A DNA stretch of 64,000 nucleotides from Planctomycetota bacterium (GCA_022705325.1 JAKJER010000030.1:1-64000); one strand, 5' to 3'. Positions 35,845 to 44,555 are shown, counted from the first letter of the stretch. The notes: generated by a model from the sequence alone, not told the origin. A program made the numbers and translations.

Positions 35845-37031
35845 TAGATGCGGGAACAGAGCCCCTGGTCGAATTCGGGCATGGGCCGGCGGCCGGCAAT
35901 GCCCAGGCACAGCTCCGCCAGCCGGTCGGAGGAAGCTTGCGGGCGATACGCCTCTATCCGCCGCCGCCCGGCCCGCCCCATCGCCCGGGCCCGCTCCGGT
36001 CGGTCCAGCAACTCCTTCAGACGGCGTTCGAGGTCGTCGCGGGACTGGTTGGCGAACAGCAGGCCCGTGGAGCCCGGCTCGACCAGCATCCCCGCCCCCA
36101 CCGTTTCGCTGCAGACCACGGCCAGGGCGTGTTCCATCGCCTCATTGACCACCGCGCCCCATCCCTCGAACCGGCTGGGCAGGACCAGCACGTCGGCCGC
36201 CTCGTAAAAACGCCTGAGGTCCTCGCGCGGGACCGCGCCGGCAAAGACGACCCGGCCGCCCAGCCCCGCCGCAAGGGCTTGGGCCTCTAGCGTTTCGCGC
36301 TGGTCGCCCGCGCCCACGAGTGTCATGGTCCACTCCCGCCGCGCCAGGTCCGGCCGGGCCAGCGCCTCCAGGAGCAGGTCCACCCGCTTGCGGGCGGACA
36401 GGGCGCCGACGTACAGCAGGGCCAGCGGCCCGCCCGCCCGTTCGTCGTGCCGCGGTGCCTCGGCCACCGGCTCGACGGCGAACGCGAACCGCCAACAGGT
36501 CCAGCGGTGCGCGCCGGTGGCGCGGTAGTCCTGGGCGGCCCTGGCCCCGCCGACGCAGAGCAGGTGCATCCCGGGCCAGTCGCAGGGCAGGCGGAGAAGG
36601 GTCTGTGCCACGCGCTTCCACGCCGGGCGGCGATGATGCTCCAGGAACGCCTCCGACCACAGGAGGGTCGGCCTGCCCGTCAGGCGGCGAACCCAGTGAT
36701 GCAGCGGCAAGGTGCGGAAATGCTGAAAGCCGGGGAAGATGACCAGGTCGCAGCCGGCGACGGCCCGCCAGTACGCCAGGCGGTCGCCGCGGCGCCTCCA
36801 CGGTTGGAGGTACGGTGAAGAGGCGGGCAACTCCGGCCAGCCCAGCTCCAGGCGGGCAGGCGAGAGGGGATGCAGGCAGGCCCGTGACACCCGCAGGTCC
36901 GAACGTTCCGCCAAGCAGTCGTACACGCACGTGATGTGCGGGTTGTGAAACGGTGCGACCGCGAGGACGGTGATCGAGCCCGCCTCGCCCTTCGTGGAAT
37001 CCGTGCTATCCACTGGCCTTGACCACCGCAT
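35844..37031 (-). CDS. GT4 glycosyltransferase
   Basis: This 395-residue GT-B glycosyltransferase has an N-terminal acceptor domain (ITVLAVAPFHNPH) and a C-terminal donor domain with LLYVGALSARKR, then SRFEGWGAVVNEAME, where the E-x7-E glutamates are conserved, and LFANQSRDDL. It starts inside the 3' end of the epimerase gene (26-base overlap), so the two are coupled. Its last codons and TAG stop coincide with the right terminal repeat of the MITE-like element, suggesting the native C-terminus was altered by insertion. Confidence 0.8.
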   Translation of the reverse strand: MRWSRPVDSTDSTKGEAGSITVLAVAPFHNPHITCVYDCLAERSDLRVSRACLHPLSPARLELGWPELPASSPYLQPWRRRGDRLAYWRAVAGCDLVIFPGFQHFRTLPLHHWVRRLTGRPTLLWSEAFLEHHRRPAWKRVAQTLLRLPCDWPGMHLLCVGGARAAQDYRATGAHRWTCWRFAFAVEPVAEAPRHDERAGGPLALLYVGALSARKRVDLLLEALARPDLARREWTMTLVGAGDQRETLEAQALAAGLGGRVVFAGAVPREDLRRFYEAADVLVLPSRFEGWGAVVNEAMEHALAVVCSETVGAGMLVEPGSTGLLFANQSRDDLERRLKELLDRPERARAMGRAGRRRIEAYRPQASSDRLAELCLGIAGRRPMPEFDQGLCSRI

Positions 37032-38130
37032 GGACGATCCGCTTGCTGGCCTGCCCGTCGCCGTAGGGATTGTCGCCCCGGGCCATCTTCGCGTACGCCT
37101 CGGCGTCCTCCAGCAGGCGCGAGGCCTCGTCGGCCAGCCGGCGCCGGTTCGTCCCCACCAGCTTGGCCAGGCCCGCCTCGACCGCTTCCGGCCGTTCGGT
37201 CACCTCCCGCGTCACCAGCACCGGCTTGCCCAGCGTCGGGGCCTCTTCCTGGATGCCGCCCGAGTCGGTGATGATCAGCGTGCTGCGGTCCATCAGGTAC
37301 ACGAACGGCAGATACTCCACCGGGCGGATCAGGTGGACCCGCTGGCAGCCGTAGAGCACCTCGTTCACCGGGCGCTGCACGTTGGGATTCAGGTGCACCG
37401 GGTAGACCAGCACCGTGTCGGCGTGACGCTCGACGATGTCGCGAAGGGCCAGGCAGAACTCCTCGAAGGGCCGGCCGAAACTCTCCCGCCGATGCCCGGT
37501 CACCAGGATCAGACGCTTGCCCTCCAGGCGCGACAGGTCCAGGTCCGGCACGCTCGGCGGCTCGCGCCGCACCCGCTCGCGTGCCAGCAGCAGGGCGTCG
37601 ATGACCGTGTTGCCCGTGACGAAGATGTTCTCCTCGCGGATGCGTTCCGCCCGCAGGTTCTCGGCTGCGCGACGCGTCGGGGCGAAGCACCATCGGCAGA
37701 TCGGGTCCACCAGGCGCCGGTTCATCTCTTCCGGCCAGGGCGCCTGGAAGTTGTAGGTTCGCAGGCCCGCCTCCACGTGCCCCAGCGGCACGCGCTCGTA
37801 GAAGGCCGCCAGGCCCGAGGCCAGGCACGTCGTCGTGTCGCCGTGCACCAGCACCGCGTCGGGCTTGAGCTGGGCCAGCGCGTCCTGCACGCCCGTGACG
37901 ACCGCGGCCGTCACCTGCGCCAGCGTCTGGTCGGCGCGCATCAGGTCCAGATCCACGTCCGGACGGATGTCGAAGACGGTGAGGACCTGATCGAGCATGT
38001 GACGGTGCTGGGCGGTCGCCAGCAGCGTCGCGCGAACCCGAGGGTCCGCCTTCAACGCCAGATACACCGGGGCCATCTTGATGGCCTCCGGCCGCGTGCC
38101 GACCACCACGACTATGTGCCGCGCGTTCAT
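37006..38130 (-). CDS. wecB: UDP-N-acetylglucosamine 2-epimerase
   Basis: The enzyme interconverts UDP-GlcNAc and UDP-ManNAc for surface glycan synthesis. The N-terminus VVVVGTRPEAIKMAPV is diagnostic. HGDTTTCLA, HVEAGLRTY, HRRESFG and the uridine-binding TDSGGIQEEAPTLGKP stretch are all present at normal spacing, and the length (374) is standard for the family. It lies between a GT2 and a GT4 gene, consistent with supplying an N-acetylmannosamine donor to the cluster. Confidence 0.92.
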   Translation of the reverse strand: MNARHIVVVVGTRPEAIKMAPVYLALKADPRVRATLLATAQHRHMLDQVLTVFDIRPDVDLDLMRADQTLAQVTAAVVTGVQDALAQLKPDAVLVHGDTTTCLASGLAAFYERVPLGHVEAGLRTYNFQAPWPEEMNRRLVDPICRWCFAPTRRAAENLRAERIREENIFVTGNTVIDALLLARERVRREPPSVPDLDLSRLEGKRLILVTGHRRESFGRPFEEFCLALRDIVERHADTVLVYPVHLNPNVQRPVNEVLYGCQRVHLIRPVEYLPFVYLMDRSTLIITDSGGIQEEAPTLGKPVLVTREVTERPEAVEAGLAKLVGTNRRRLADEASRLLEDAEAYAKMARGDNPYGDGQASKRIVHAVVKASG

Positions 38131-38172
38131 GACTCTTTCATCGGCTGGCGAGGGGGAAATCTGAACGAGCCG

Positions 38173-39093
38173 CTACAAACGCCGCCTCCGAGTCAGCACG
38201 CTGTGCATCTCCAGCAGCCGCCAGTTCATCGCGTGCAGCAGCACCCCCAGGAAGACGCATCCGCCCGAGAGGATCAGCAACCCCATGCCGATGACAGCCG
38301 ACGCCAGCGACTCCACCCGCCCGGAACCCACGTACTGGGCTACGGGCCCGGCCAGGCACAACCCCGCCGCCACCAGCAGCACCAGCGCCAGCGAACCGAA
38401 GAACGTCAGCGGCTTGAACGATCGCAGCAGGCTGAAGATTTTCCACACCACCCGCGTGCCGTCGCGAAGGGTCCGCAGCTTGCTGCGGCTGCCCTCCGGG
38501 CGGGGGCGGTAGGCCACCTCCACCTCCACGATCCTCATGCGGTGATAGAGCGTCTGGATCGTCATCTCCGTCTCGATCTCGAAGCCCGAGCTGACCACCG
38601 GCACGCGATCCAGCACGCGCCGGCTCAACGCCCGGTAGCCGCTGAGGATGTCGCTCAGGCGCGAGCCGCTGACGGCGTTGACCAGCCGGCAGACCAGCCG
38701 ATTGCCCGCCCGGTGCAGCGGGCGAAACGCGCCCCCTTCAGCCGCCCGACGCGCCCCCACCGCCATGTCCGCCTCCCCCGCCGCCACCGGCGCGATCAGA
38801 TCCCCCACCTGCTCGGCCGGGTACGTGTCGTCGCCGTCCACCATCACGCAGATGTCCGCGTCGGCGTGCTCGAACATCGCCTCCACCACGTGCCCCTTGC
38901 CCAGCCGCCCCACGGCGACGACCTCGGCCCCGTGCTCGCGGGCGACCCGGGCCGTCTCGTCGGTGCAGCAGTTGTCGAACACCACGATCCGCGCCGCCGG
39001 GAGCTGCACGCGGAAGTCGTCGATCACCTTGCCGATCGTCTGCTGCTCGTTGTGGCACGGGATGAGCACGGCAATGTCGCGGGAGCGGTCCAT
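38173..39093 (-). CDS. GT2 polyprenyl-phosphate-type glycosyltransferase with C-terminal membrane pair
   Basis: The 306-residue protein is a GT-A fold family 2 transferase related to dolichol/undecaprenyl-phosphate mannose or glucose synthases. IPCHNEQQTIGK is at the N-terminus, DGDDTYPAE holds the metal-binding D-x-D, and a conserved YRPRPEGSRSKL segment lies near residue 200. Two membrane helices at the C-terminus (residues ~225-290) anchor it. It is the first gene of the leftward surface-polysaccharide cluster. ATG 39093 is chosen because the upstream extension is repeat-derived. Confidence 0.85.
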   Translation of the reverse strand: MDRSRDIAVLIPCHNEQQTIGKVIDDFRVQLPAARIVVFDNCCTDETARVAREHGAEVVAVGRLGKGHVVEAMFEHADADICVMVDGDDTYPAEQVGDLIAPVAAGEADMAVGARRAAEGGAFRPLHRAGNRLVCRLVNAVSGSRLSDILSGYRALSRRVLDRVPVVSSGFEIETEMTIQTLYHRMRIVEVEVAYRPRPEGSRSKLRTLRDGTRVVWKIFSLLRSFKPLTFFGSLALVLLVAAGLCLAGPVAQYVGSGRVESLASAVIGMGLLILSGGCVFLGVLLHAMNWRLLEMHSVLTRRRRL

Positions 39094-39099
39094 GCGGAG

Positions 39100-39131
39100 A
39101 TTGTCAGTTGTCCGTTGCCGATTGTCAATTG
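39100..39131. repeat. Direct repeat ATTGTCARTTG x2
   Basis: ATTGTCAGTTG (39100-39110) and ATTGTCAATTG (39121-39131) are separated by 10 bases just upstream of the GT2 start. It could be a binding site for a regulator of the polysaccharide cluster or a dispersed repeat. Confidence 0.35.
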
Positions 39132-39279
39132 AAGCGAGCGGAAGATGCCGCCGTCCCTCGGCCGCTCCGCGGGCCGTCCGCCCCCTGGCCGACACCGCCG
39201 CGGAGAACTGCCTGGTTCCGAGAGCTTCCCTCGGCGCCTTGTCGCCCCGCCGCCCACGCGGTAGAATACACCCATCTTC

Positions 39280-39351
39280 GCCAGCGTAGCTCAACGGTAG
39301 AGCACCGCTTTTGTAAAGCGGCGGTTAAGAGTTCGATTCTCTTCGCTGGCT
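39280..39351 (+). tRNA. tRNA-Thr(UGU)
   Basis: A complete 72-base cloverleaf: seven-pair acceptor stem (39280-39286 with 39344-39350), GCTC/GAGC D stem, five-pair anticodon stem around TTTGTAA (anticodon TGT), five-base variable loop, five-pair T stem with TTCGATT loop, discriminator T. CCA is not encoded. It marks the left edge of a phage-derived island and is a plausible integration target. Confidence 0.95.
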
Positions 39352-39616
39352 GTTTGACAGGAGTTGCCACGAGCGGACAATCGCGGACTTTCCGCGACAA
39401 CTCGCGGGTTTCCGCCTGGTTTGCGGCTGCACAATTCTCCAGCACCGTTGCCAGCGGATGACAGGGATTGACTCCAATGGCCTACAGTCGGGCACCGATT
39501 TCGGCACTGGCGGCACTGAACTCGGCACTGGTGGCACCGGTTTCGGCACAAGTATTCCTGTTGCTTGACGGTGCCCGGCTTGGCGCTGTGCGGGTCGTTC
39601 TGCTTGCTGTCGGTGA
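39352..39616 (-). other. Possible integrase C-terminal remnant and GGCACTG-type repeats
   Basis: An open leftward frame (39325-39549) runs into the tRNA, the arrangement seen when a tyrosine recombinase gene ends at its tRNA attachment site, but no catalytic motif remains. Short tandem words of the GGCACTG/GGCACCG type fill 39490-39545. No intact gene is present. Confidence 0.25.
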
Positions 39617-39955
39617 AGAGGTTCTTACCCAGGTCGCCCTCTTAAGGGCACCCAGCGCGGCGTCAAGTACATCCTATTCGGCCTGGAGCAGGCCGACCGG
39701 AGGGACTGTGGGGGCGCAGGCTTCCGTGACAACGGCGAAGTGCCCCACCTGGCGGAGTTCGGCAGAAAGGCCAGGCGGTGGAAGAGGGGCGGATACAAGA
39801 CCGTGACCTACGCGCCGCATCCGTTCATGGGACCGGCCCTGAAGAAGGTCGCAAGACAAGTTGGCGGACATTTGGGCCGGCTGCATGAAGTGACGAAAAT
39901 CCCTGCAGCCCCCGAATCCGCCACAAGAACAAGTGAACCACGACATTCATCATAA
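39617..39955 (+). pseudogene. HK97-gp10-like phage head-tail gene, 5'-truncated
   Basis: The frame opens without a start codon after a stop at 39614 and reads PLKGTQRGVKYILFGLE, then PHLAEFGRKARRW, and HPFMGPALKKVARQ. The EFG...PHPFMGPAL block is typical of the C-terminal half of gp10-family head-closure/tail-completion proteins. The N-terminal half is missing. It lies outside the integrase of the intact prophage, so it comes from an earlier, largely deleted phage at the same tRNA. The tail after LHEVTK probably reads into unrelated DNA. Confidence 0.6.
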
Positions 39956-39983
39956 TCTGACATCTGTGCTCTGATGTGCCCAC

Positions 39984-40580
39984 CTAAGGCCGCGATCGGT
40001 ATAGCCTATTCTCTCTCCAAATACGATACCAACTGGCAATGCGCGCATTGTATGCTGCTATCACTTTGAACTCCGGCATATCGTCTGTGGGGGTAACGAT
40101 GCAGTACCCATAGCCTTCCCATGATTTCACTTCTTTGTTGCAGGTAAGGGCAATTATCTCACGAGCAATGAAAGCCTGGGATAGCTTGCCCTTACTCATT
40201 CGGATGTCGGCAGTTAGAACAGCATCAACTCCGTAATCGGCGAAAGGCATGAGATGCGGAACCGCCTTGGCATCTCTGAGCTCGTATAGAAGAACAAGGC
40301 ACCCGATTACTTCTTGATCGTTCTGGCTAGTTAATCCTCTAACTAGGTAATCAGTAGCACGCTTTCCTTCTTGGCGAAGTTTCTCGTCAGACTCAGATAC
40401 TATTCGCGGGTCAGAACTTCCCAGTCCTCGAACCCACACGGCCATCTGCTTCTGATGAGAGTCGCAACAGCCGCATACACACCATAGACATACGGTTATT
40501 CCCAGAAGACAGAGCTTGTCCCGGTCAAGGCGTTGCCTGTTTCTGGGCGCCGCCGTTTGTCGTGTAGATATAGTTGCCAT
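39984..40580 (-). CDS. HEAT-repeat lipoprotein, candidate partner of the RHS module
   Basis: The 198-residue protein has a basic N-terminus, a hydrophobic stretch with several cysteines (CLWCVCGCC, residues ~31-39) consistent with a lipoprotein signal, and then HEAT-like helices (DEKLRQEGKRATDYLVRGL, QEVIGCLVLLYELRDAKAVPHL). Base composition is lower in G+C than in flanking genes. The start lies 56 bases inside the RHS gene, so it is translated from the same message. By position it could be an immunity or anchoring protein for the RHS-caspase product; that is inference. Related HEAT proteins occur near secreted effectors in this phylum. Confidence 0.6.
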   Translation of the reverse strand: MATISTRQTAAPRNRQRLDRDKLCLLGITVCLWCVCGCCDSHQKQMAVWVRGLGSSDPRIVSESDEKLRQEGKRATDYLVRGLTSQNDQEVIGCLVLLYELRDAKAVPHLMPFADYGVDAVLTADIRMSKGKLSQAFIAREIIALTCNKEVKSWEGYGYCIVTPTDDMPEFKVIAAYNARIASWYRIWRENRLYRSRP

Positions 40581-41367
40581 AGTCTTTTGTGTCGCCCTCC
40601 AAGAGATGTGGCCTGATCAGAATACCATCGGACCCAACCAGTGTCCGGATTCCGCGACTTCCGGCCGTGATCGTCGTGCCAAGATCTGCCGCAATGATCT
40701 CCCAAAGCGGATCAGAAAAGGTATCACGTACGGCACAATTTGTAAAAGTGATATTCCTAGTGTAGCCGCGGATTATCCTTATATCAGCAGTATTGTAGTC
40801 CTTTTGAAAGTCCTTGATATATGAAGATCCCGGCGTCTCCGGGAATGGGAATATTTGCAGCACGCGCAATGGGTCGTTTGGATCGTCCATGTGCGGTCCT
40901 GCTTGCGGAGACCCGTGCCCAATGATCAATACCTTTATCGCGACTTTTGTATCCTGTTTCGTCGCCAGCTGTTTAGACCTTGTCACGATAATATCTGCTA
41001 AGTCCTTCACGGAAGCGGGCTGCTTCTTGGCAAGCTCAGTTTTAGGATGTGTCTCGGCGTATGTTTTAAGGTTATTCTTGAGGTAAGGATCAATCATCCT
41101 GGACGTAACTAAGATGATAAGATCGTAGTCATCGGGCAACACGAAGTACTTCTGGGAACCCAAGGTCTTGACGGCAAAACTCGCCGGCTGTGTCGTGGGT
41201 TGCTTGGGCTGAGAGACAGGAGTACCGGCTAGCCCATAGGGATCGGCGCGGATGGTCGGCTTGGAAGAAACGTATTCGTATAGATTCTGTCCGTCTGGAT
41301 AGCCATTTGTTTCTCCCGGCAGAGGATCGCGTTGCAGCCACACACCCACGGTCGGATCATATCCCAT
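40525..41367 (-). CDS. Orphan RHS terminal module fused to caspase-like domain
   Basis: The 280-residue protein starts directly with the RHS-repeat C-terminal hallmark: GYDPTVGVWLQRDPL, N-L-Y-E-Y and ADPYGL (residues 1-46). The rest of an RHS barrel is absent. A linker leads to an alpha/beta domain with strands LIILVTS and KVLIIGHGSP, then ITFTNCAVRDTFSDPLWEI and a following T-x-I-x-A-G-S segment. His151 in GHG and Cys211 fit the His/Cys dyad of caspase-like folds such as DUF4347. Lower G+C suggests transfer. It overlaps the upstream transglutaminase gene by 11 bases. It is probably a secreted effector or a released protease; direct evidence is lacking. Confidence 0.65.
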   Translation of the reverse strand: MGYDPTVGVWLQRDPLPGETNGYPDGQNLYEYVSSKPTIRADPYGLAGTPVSQPKQPTTQPASFAVKTLGSQKYFVLPDDYDLIILVTSRMIDPYLKNNLKTYAETHPKTELAKKQPASVKDLADIIVTRSKQLATKQDTKVAIKVLIIGHGSPQAGPHMDDPNDPLRVLQIFPFPETPGSSYIKDFQKDYNTADIRIIRGYTRNITFTNCAVRDTFSDPLWEIIAADLGTTITAGSRGIRTLVGSDGILIRPHLLEGDTKDYGNYIYTTNGGAQKQATP

Positions 41368-42394
41368 GATTCTCTCCTTCCCGGAAACCCTTGATGACGA
41401 TTGCTTCTTTCGGTCGAAAGACCGGCGGCGACTTCAGCACGCGGTCAAACTCATCCGTCAAGATTCTCTTGTCGGGACGGGGGATCTTGTCCCAGCCTTC
41501 CCATTCGCGGTAGCTGTTGGGCGCTTTGCCTTCGGCGTGAATGTGCATCTCCCCCCTGATGGCTTCCATCATGGAGTAGAAGATTGGCGGCTGGAAAGGG
41601 CCCAGCCTGTGGGCGTGAGCGTAGGCGACGATGGCGTCGAGCAGCAAGCCTCGATCCCGGAGGCAATGGCCGCGCGTGGCCATGAAAATGGCTAACTCTT
41701 CTGCAGGGTCAAGATTCCGCAGGTAGAAGCCGAGGCGGACCTCGCGGGGATTAACGGTGTACCGCGCCTTCATGTAGTAGTCGTCGGGAAGGCTGCTGAA
41801 CCCCTTGCCGCTGCCCTCAATGTTGAAGCATTCTTTTCCGTCCCGTGTGGCCCAGCGATTGAAGAGGTGACGCTTGGCACAGCAGACGTATATGGGATAG
41901 CCGAGTTTCCGCCCAACGGCCGCATAGAGAATCGGGAGATTGGCACAGGTCCCGCCTTCGCCTCGCAGGATGCCGTGAATGAACCCTTCGCCCGAACTGT
42001 TGAACTTCTCCGTGTTGATGCAGTCGGGGTTATAGCGGACGCCCAAGTCCTGCTGGAGCACGGTAACCATCATGCCCGCCCGCCAGAAGGCTTCCGAGTT
42101 CCTGTACTCGCTGGCATTATCTTGGAAGCGGTGCAGGTTCCGTTCCGTCTCTTGCTTGACATGCTGCGCCCATTCATCTAATTTCTTGAGGCAGGCGTGG
42201 ATGTTCAGGTCTCTCGTGTCGGGAAGCCCTGAAGCGCACAGCAGGTTGAGGAACTCGATCCGCAGGCGAGCTATCTGCGGCGTCGAGAAGAAGAGTACCT
42301 CGCCCAAGGTCGGAACGCGTATCTTGTCCGGAGTGGATTCGGCTGGCACGGCTTGTGACGCCCGCAGCGAACGACGCCTGTAACGATTGGACAT
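41357..42394 (-). CDS. SirB1-type transglutaminase-like protein
   Basis: The 345-residue protein has a helical N-terminal third, a transglutaminase-like core with Cys150 in GEGGTCANLPILY and His176 in AKRHLFNRW, and FNIEGSGKG (residues 190-198) at the third-residue position. A TPR-like helical C-terminal region follows (DPAEELAIFMATRG...). No signal peptide is visible. It is the first gene of a leftward operon with the RHS-caspase and HEAT lipoprotein genes. A promoter with TTGACA is upstream and GGGAG precedes the ATG. It might process or modify the RHS product. Confidence 0.72.
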   Translation of the reverse strand: MSNRYRRRSLRASQAVPAESTPDKIRVPTLGEVLFFSTPQIARLRIEFLNLLCASGLPDTRDLNIHACLKKLDEWAQHVKQETERNLHRFQDNASEYRNSEAFWRAGMMVTVLQQDLGVRYNPDCINTEKFNSSGEGFIHGILRGEGGTCANLPILYAAVGRKLGYPIYVCCAKRHLFNRWATRDGKECFNIEGSGKGFSSLPDDYYMKARYTVNPREVRLGFYLRNLDPAEELAIFMATRGHCLRDRGLLLDAIVAYAHAHRLGPFQPPIFYSMMEAIRGEMHIHAEGKAPNSYREWEGWDKIPRPDKRILTDEFDRVLKSPPVFRPKEAIVIKGFREGENHGI

Positions 42395-42441
42395 ATAATC
42401 ACTCCCCGCCGCGCCAATGCTTCGACACGGTGACTTTGGAG

Positions 42442-42471
42442 AGTATCCACCTGCGGCGACATCGTTGTCAA
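42442..42471 (-). promoter_or_regulatory. Sigma-70-type promoter for the transglutaminase-RHS operon
   Basis: On the minus strand TTGACA (complement of 42466-42471) and GATACT (complement of 42442-42447) are separated by 18 bases, 48 bases upstream of the ATG at 42394. Confidence 0.6.
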
Positions 42472-42611
42472 GAAGAACTCCAGGAAAAATCCCCTCCCAT
42501 GCGATTGGCTATCGGCTTTCTGATATACTCCCCGCTCCGTGGTCGCGAAGACATGCTCGAATACGACCACAACGGGTTGAATCGAGGACGGTTCTGCCGT
42601 GGCCCTCTCAG

Positions 42612-44081
42612 TTACCGCCCGTTCGTTCCCGTCGCACGCTGCTCGGCGGCTTGGCGCTGAATGCCAATGGTCGGCAACGTCTCTACCGCCCCCGCCGTGT
42701 CGACCAGTTGGAGATGCGTGTAGACGTTCATGGTCAACCGGATGTCGCTGTGCCGCATGAGCTCTTGGGCCATCCGGGGCACCACGCCAGCCTTGCTGAG
42801 CAGCGTCGCGAACGTGTGCCGCAGGCTATGGACGTCCACGGTCCGGCCATTGATGTCGGACTTCTCGATGCGGGTCTTGCCCGTCTCCGGGTCCGTCACC
42901 TCGCGGGCGAGCCCGGCGTCCACCAGGTCGCGGTTGAAGATCTTCACCAGGTCGCGAGGCACGTCGAACGCCTTCATTGTCGGCGGCAGGGCCGTTGGCA
43001 CTTCCGTCCGGTGATCCTTCAACGTCTGCATCCGGTACTGGGCGAGTTTCTCATCCAAGTGCCGCCGAAGATCCTCGACCAGATCGGCCCGGAGCGGCAG
43101 ATGCGCGCTCTTCCCGCTCTTGGCGTTCTTGGCCGCCAGCTTCGCGTAGGGCTGCTCTGCGTCCAGGTACAGGTCGGCCACGGTGAGGCTGGCGAGTTCC
43201 CCCTTCCGCAGACCGGTGTAGACCAGCGTCTTGTAGATAAGAGCCCGCTCCCGACCCAGCCGCACCAGCTCGTCTCGGACGGACTGGCGAACCTTGGCGA
43301 CCTGCTGACCTTTGCGGGCGCCGCGGCGGATCAGCAGGGCCTCCCGTAGTGGCCGCGTTGCCGCCGCATCCAGCAGGGCGCCAAGTTCCTCGACCGTAAG
43401 TGGCCGGCGTTTTCGCCGGTCTTCGTCCATCGCGACGCCCGGCAGTTCCGCCAGCGGGTTGGACACCAGCCGCCCGTCCCGCGCCGCCCACTTGCAGAAG
43501 GCGGTGAGCGTGTTGCGATACTTCAGGATGGTGCGGGGGGCCTTGCCGGCAGCGTCCGTCTGCTGATTCAGCCACTTGGTCATCCGCTGCTTGGTGATGT
43601 CGCTGATCTTAACAAGCCCGCACTCCCTCACCAGCCGGTTGAGCTGCTTCTCCACGTTGTAGCGGTGGGAGACGGATATCTTTCGCCCGCGGATCGTCTT
43701 GGCCTTCAGGTAGTCGAGGTAGTCGGCGATGTGCTCGGCGATTGGAAGGTTTATCTGTCTTGCCGCCCGGCCCTCCTCCGGGGTCAGGATGCCGGAACGG
43801 ACCTTCTCCACCTCGGCCAGCAGGTCGGCCAGAACCTGCCCGGCCGCCTGCTCGTCGGTGCAGCCGGTGGACGCCCGCTTCTCGTTGCCGTCGGCGTCGC
43901 GGTAGCGGGCGTACCACGGGCCGGCCTCGTGCATGATCTTCTTGCCGTCGGCAGCCAGCGGGGCCTCGTGGGACCGACCTCGCTTGTCGGTCCACTGGGC
44001 CACTTGCTTTCCCCGGCGTACGACAATTCTCGCCCCCTCGGGCATCGGAACCGGATAGATTTTGCGGTACAGCGTTGCCAT
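42612..44081 (-). CDS. int: Prophage tyrosine recombinase (integrase)
   Basis: The 489-residue protein is a phage-type tyrosine recombinase. An N-terminal DNA-arm domain (residues ~1-110) and SAM-like core-binding domain (~115-205) precede the catalytic domain with R292 in TGLRKGE, H418-x2-R421 in HSLRHTF, H444 in LMRHSDI, and nucleophile Y454 in MNVYTHL. All five key positions are present, so it should be active. The start at 44081 has a GAGGA site; an ATG 20 codons earlier is less likely. It runs leftward behind the excisionase, with the attachment site expected between 39.3 and 42.6 kb. Confidence 0.92.
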   Translation of the reverse strand: MATLYRKIYPVPMPEGARIVVRRGKQVAQWTDKRGRSHEAPLAADGKKIMHEAGPWYARYRDADGNEKRASTGCTDEQAAGQVLADLLAEVEKVRSGILTPEEGRAARQINLPIAEHIADYLDYLKAKTIRGRKISVSHRYNVEKQLNRLVRECGLVKISDITKQRMTKWLNQQTDAAGKAPRTILKYRNTLTAFCKWAARDGRLVSNPLAELPGVAMDEDRRKRRPLTVEELGALLDAAATRPLREALLIRRGARKGQQVAKVRQSVRDELVRLGRERALIYKTLVYTGLRKGELASLTVADLYLDAEQPYAKLAAKNAKSGKSAHLPLRADLVEDLRRHLDEKLAQYRMQTLKDHRTEVPTALPPTMKAFDVPRDLVKIFNRDLVDAGLAREVTDPETGKTRIEKSDINGRTVDVHSLRHTFATLLSKAGVVPRMAQELMRHSDIRLTMNVYTHLQLVDTAGAVETLPTIGIQRQAAEQRATGTNGR

Positions 44082-44189
44082 GTTTGTCCTCGTCAAGTAG
44101 TCCGTTCTTGGGGGGACATGAGGGCAGTCTTCCGGCAACACATCAAGGCAAATCCTCCGGTTCAGTCAGGATAACTTACTCTTGCTCAG

Positions 44190-44402
44190 TCATTTACGAT
44201 GCTTCGGGCAACCCGATGCTATCCAGCTATCGATGGCGGAACTGCTCCACCGGACCAATGTCCCCAGCCGGCACGGCGGCGGAATTCTTCCAGCCTGGGC
44301 CAGTCGCCGGACCGTCCTCGGCGAGCACTTCAGTATGCCTGCCAGTTCATTCACGTCCAACATCGCGTGGACGAGAGACAGATCTTGCTGATGTATTCCC
44401 AT
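44190..44402 (-). CDS. xis: Excisionase-like helix-turn-helix protein
   Basis: The 70-residue protein has a MerR/AlpA-type helix-turn-helix: DVNELAGILKCSPRTVRRLAQAGRIPPP then a winged strand with RWSSSAIDSWIASG. This is the standard architecture of phage excisionases and DNA-binding helpers. It sits just upstream of int on the same strand. The start MGIHQQ at 44402 is preferred, with GAGGAGAT upstream; a frame beginning at 44471 has none. It may control the direction of integration. Confidence 0.8.
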   Translation of the reverse strand: MGIHQQDLSLVHAMLDVNELAGILKCSPRTVRRLAQAGRIPPPCRLGTLVRWSSSAIDSWIASGCPKHRK

Positions 44403-44520
44403 GCGATCTCCTCGTCGAGCTTCCGGACGGGGGTTATATATGCAGCCCAGACGGAATCTGTCCGCGCCCATGTCAAAACATCCTGCAACGAGATGACAGG
44501 AAACCCCGCCGGTTCAGTCG

Positions 44521-44543
44521 ATTATAAGAATGCTAACACATTC
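44521..44543 (-). promoter_or_regulatory. Leftward -10 box with adjoining palindrome (xis/int control)
   Basis: The minus strand reads TATAAT at the complement of 44521-44526. Directly upstream, GAATG (44528-44532) and CATTC (44539-44543) form an inverted repeat where a repressor could cover the -35/-10 spacer. No good -35 hexamer was found. Confidence 0.45.
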
Positions 44544-44555
44544 CGAACATTTTTC

